Part shown: positions 60,094 to 60,274 of the stretch, piece by piece
How the letters are laid out: every line of letters begins with the position of its first letter
How positions within the stretch are numbered: the stretch's first letter is position 1
Source: JBQTIU01 sp052387815
Lineage (GTDB): Bacteria > Pseudomonadota > Alphaproteobacteria > CACIAM-22H2
Assembly: GCA_052387815.1 (NCBI GenBank)
Contig: JBQTIU010000021.1
Coordinates: forward strand, 1-60,274
DNA length: 60,274 bases
Reading direction: 5' to 3'
Notes under the pieces: generated by a model
Databases searched by the model: none
The model's input: the letters and a program-made list of their open reading frames with translations, nothing else
Told to the model about the DNA's origin: nothing
Translations under genes and position numbers: made by a program

Positions 60094-60274
60094 GATGATG
60101 GCGCGCAAGTCTTCCTCGCCGGGCGGCGGGACCGACCAGCGCCCCGTGCTCGATCGAGGCGCGCCGGTCCGCGACGTTGGCGAGCTCGCCCGCCGCCACA
60201 CCCAGGCCGCCATCGACGCGCTCGCCGCCATGCTGGGCTCGGCCAACGACCGCGTGCGGGTCGCCGCCGCCGAT
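60094..60274 (+). CDS. small uncharacterised protein, partial
   Basis: The first 60 residues of a protein that runs off the right edge. It begins MMARKSSSPGG with a basic, disordered head, then RDVGELARRHTQAAIDALA and AMLGSANDRVRVAAAD. The pattern ARxHTxxAIxALAxxM...A-x-R-V-x-A-A is seen in small hypothetical, often phage- or terminase-linked, helical proteins. GGAGGG precedes the ATG pair. I cannot assign a function. It could equally start at the second ATG (60097). Confidence 0.6.

Overview
The window is GC-rich, densely packed bacterial DNA. Gene content points to an alphaproteobacterium, possibly of the Rhodospirillales kind: urtABCDE urea uptake, a complete urease operon, many TRAP transporters, hydantoinase/amidase clusters and acyl-CoA metabolism. 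This placement is inferred from gene families only. There are no rRNA or tRNA genes and no CRISPR array that I can see. Because GC is high, long open frames run antisense to most genes; these were discarded.

Layout. 0-7.2 kb: the start of an AmmeMemoRadiSam B gene, a divergent AmmeMemoRadiSam radical SAM gene, and ureD-ureA-ureB-ureC, then a decayed hicBA toxin-antitoxin pair, then ureE-ureF-ureG. 7.2-12.8 kb: urtABCDE on the minus strand, behind a sequence that fits a sigma-54 promoter. 13.0-20.9 kb: an IlvD/Edd dehydratase divergent from an operon of HpcH/HpaI aldolase, PPC-domain protein, TRAP dctPQM and an Ldh2-type dehydrogenase, a probable hydroxy-acid or sugar-acid cassette. 20.9-32.5 kb: hydantoinase B and A, amidase, SnoaL-like protein, amidohydrolase, then DUF1116 (AllG-like), FdrA (AllF-like) and carbamate kinase, an arrangement expected to cleave C-N bonds and recover carbamoyl phosphate as ATP. 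32.5-36.9 kb: acyl-CoA-type phosphotransferase, fused enoyl-CoA hydratase/3-hydroxyacyl-CoA dehydrogenase and thiolase. 36.9-41 kb: an alpha/beta hydrolase next to a NicX-like dioxygenase, a broken vapBC pair, a gene scrap and a 2-hydroxyacid dehydrogenase.

41.0-50.4 kb is a segment bounded by directly repeated IS1380-family ends, with a dead IS1380 transposase at its left. It carries a phosphotriesterase-like hydrolase, a phytoene-desaturase-like FAD enzyme, two paralogous M19-like proteins with an altered metal site, a TAXI-type TRAP transporter, and a truncated second copy of the FAD enzyme gene. 50.5-58.2 kb: RraA-like protein, FolD, a Rid protein, an ABC importer whose permease gene is cut off against a cut-off SDR gene, a divergent second DUF1116 gene, an amidase and a second RraA-like protein. 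58.2-60.3 kb: glucose-6-phosphate isomerase, a strong promoter followed at once by an intrinsic terminator, and the start of a small unknown protein.

Common theme: uptake and stepwise hydrolysis of ureides, amides and cyclic imides, ending in urea/ammonia (urease) and carbamoyl phosphate (carbamate kinase). The most original candidates are the two DUF1116 modules, one with FdrA and carbamate kinase but no visible AllH partner, the other coupled to an amidase and an RraA-like protein. A second theme is decay: hicB, hicA, vapC, an IS transposase, an ABC permease, an SDR, a FAD enzyme and a MetX-like start are all broken, several with the exact lesion still legible.
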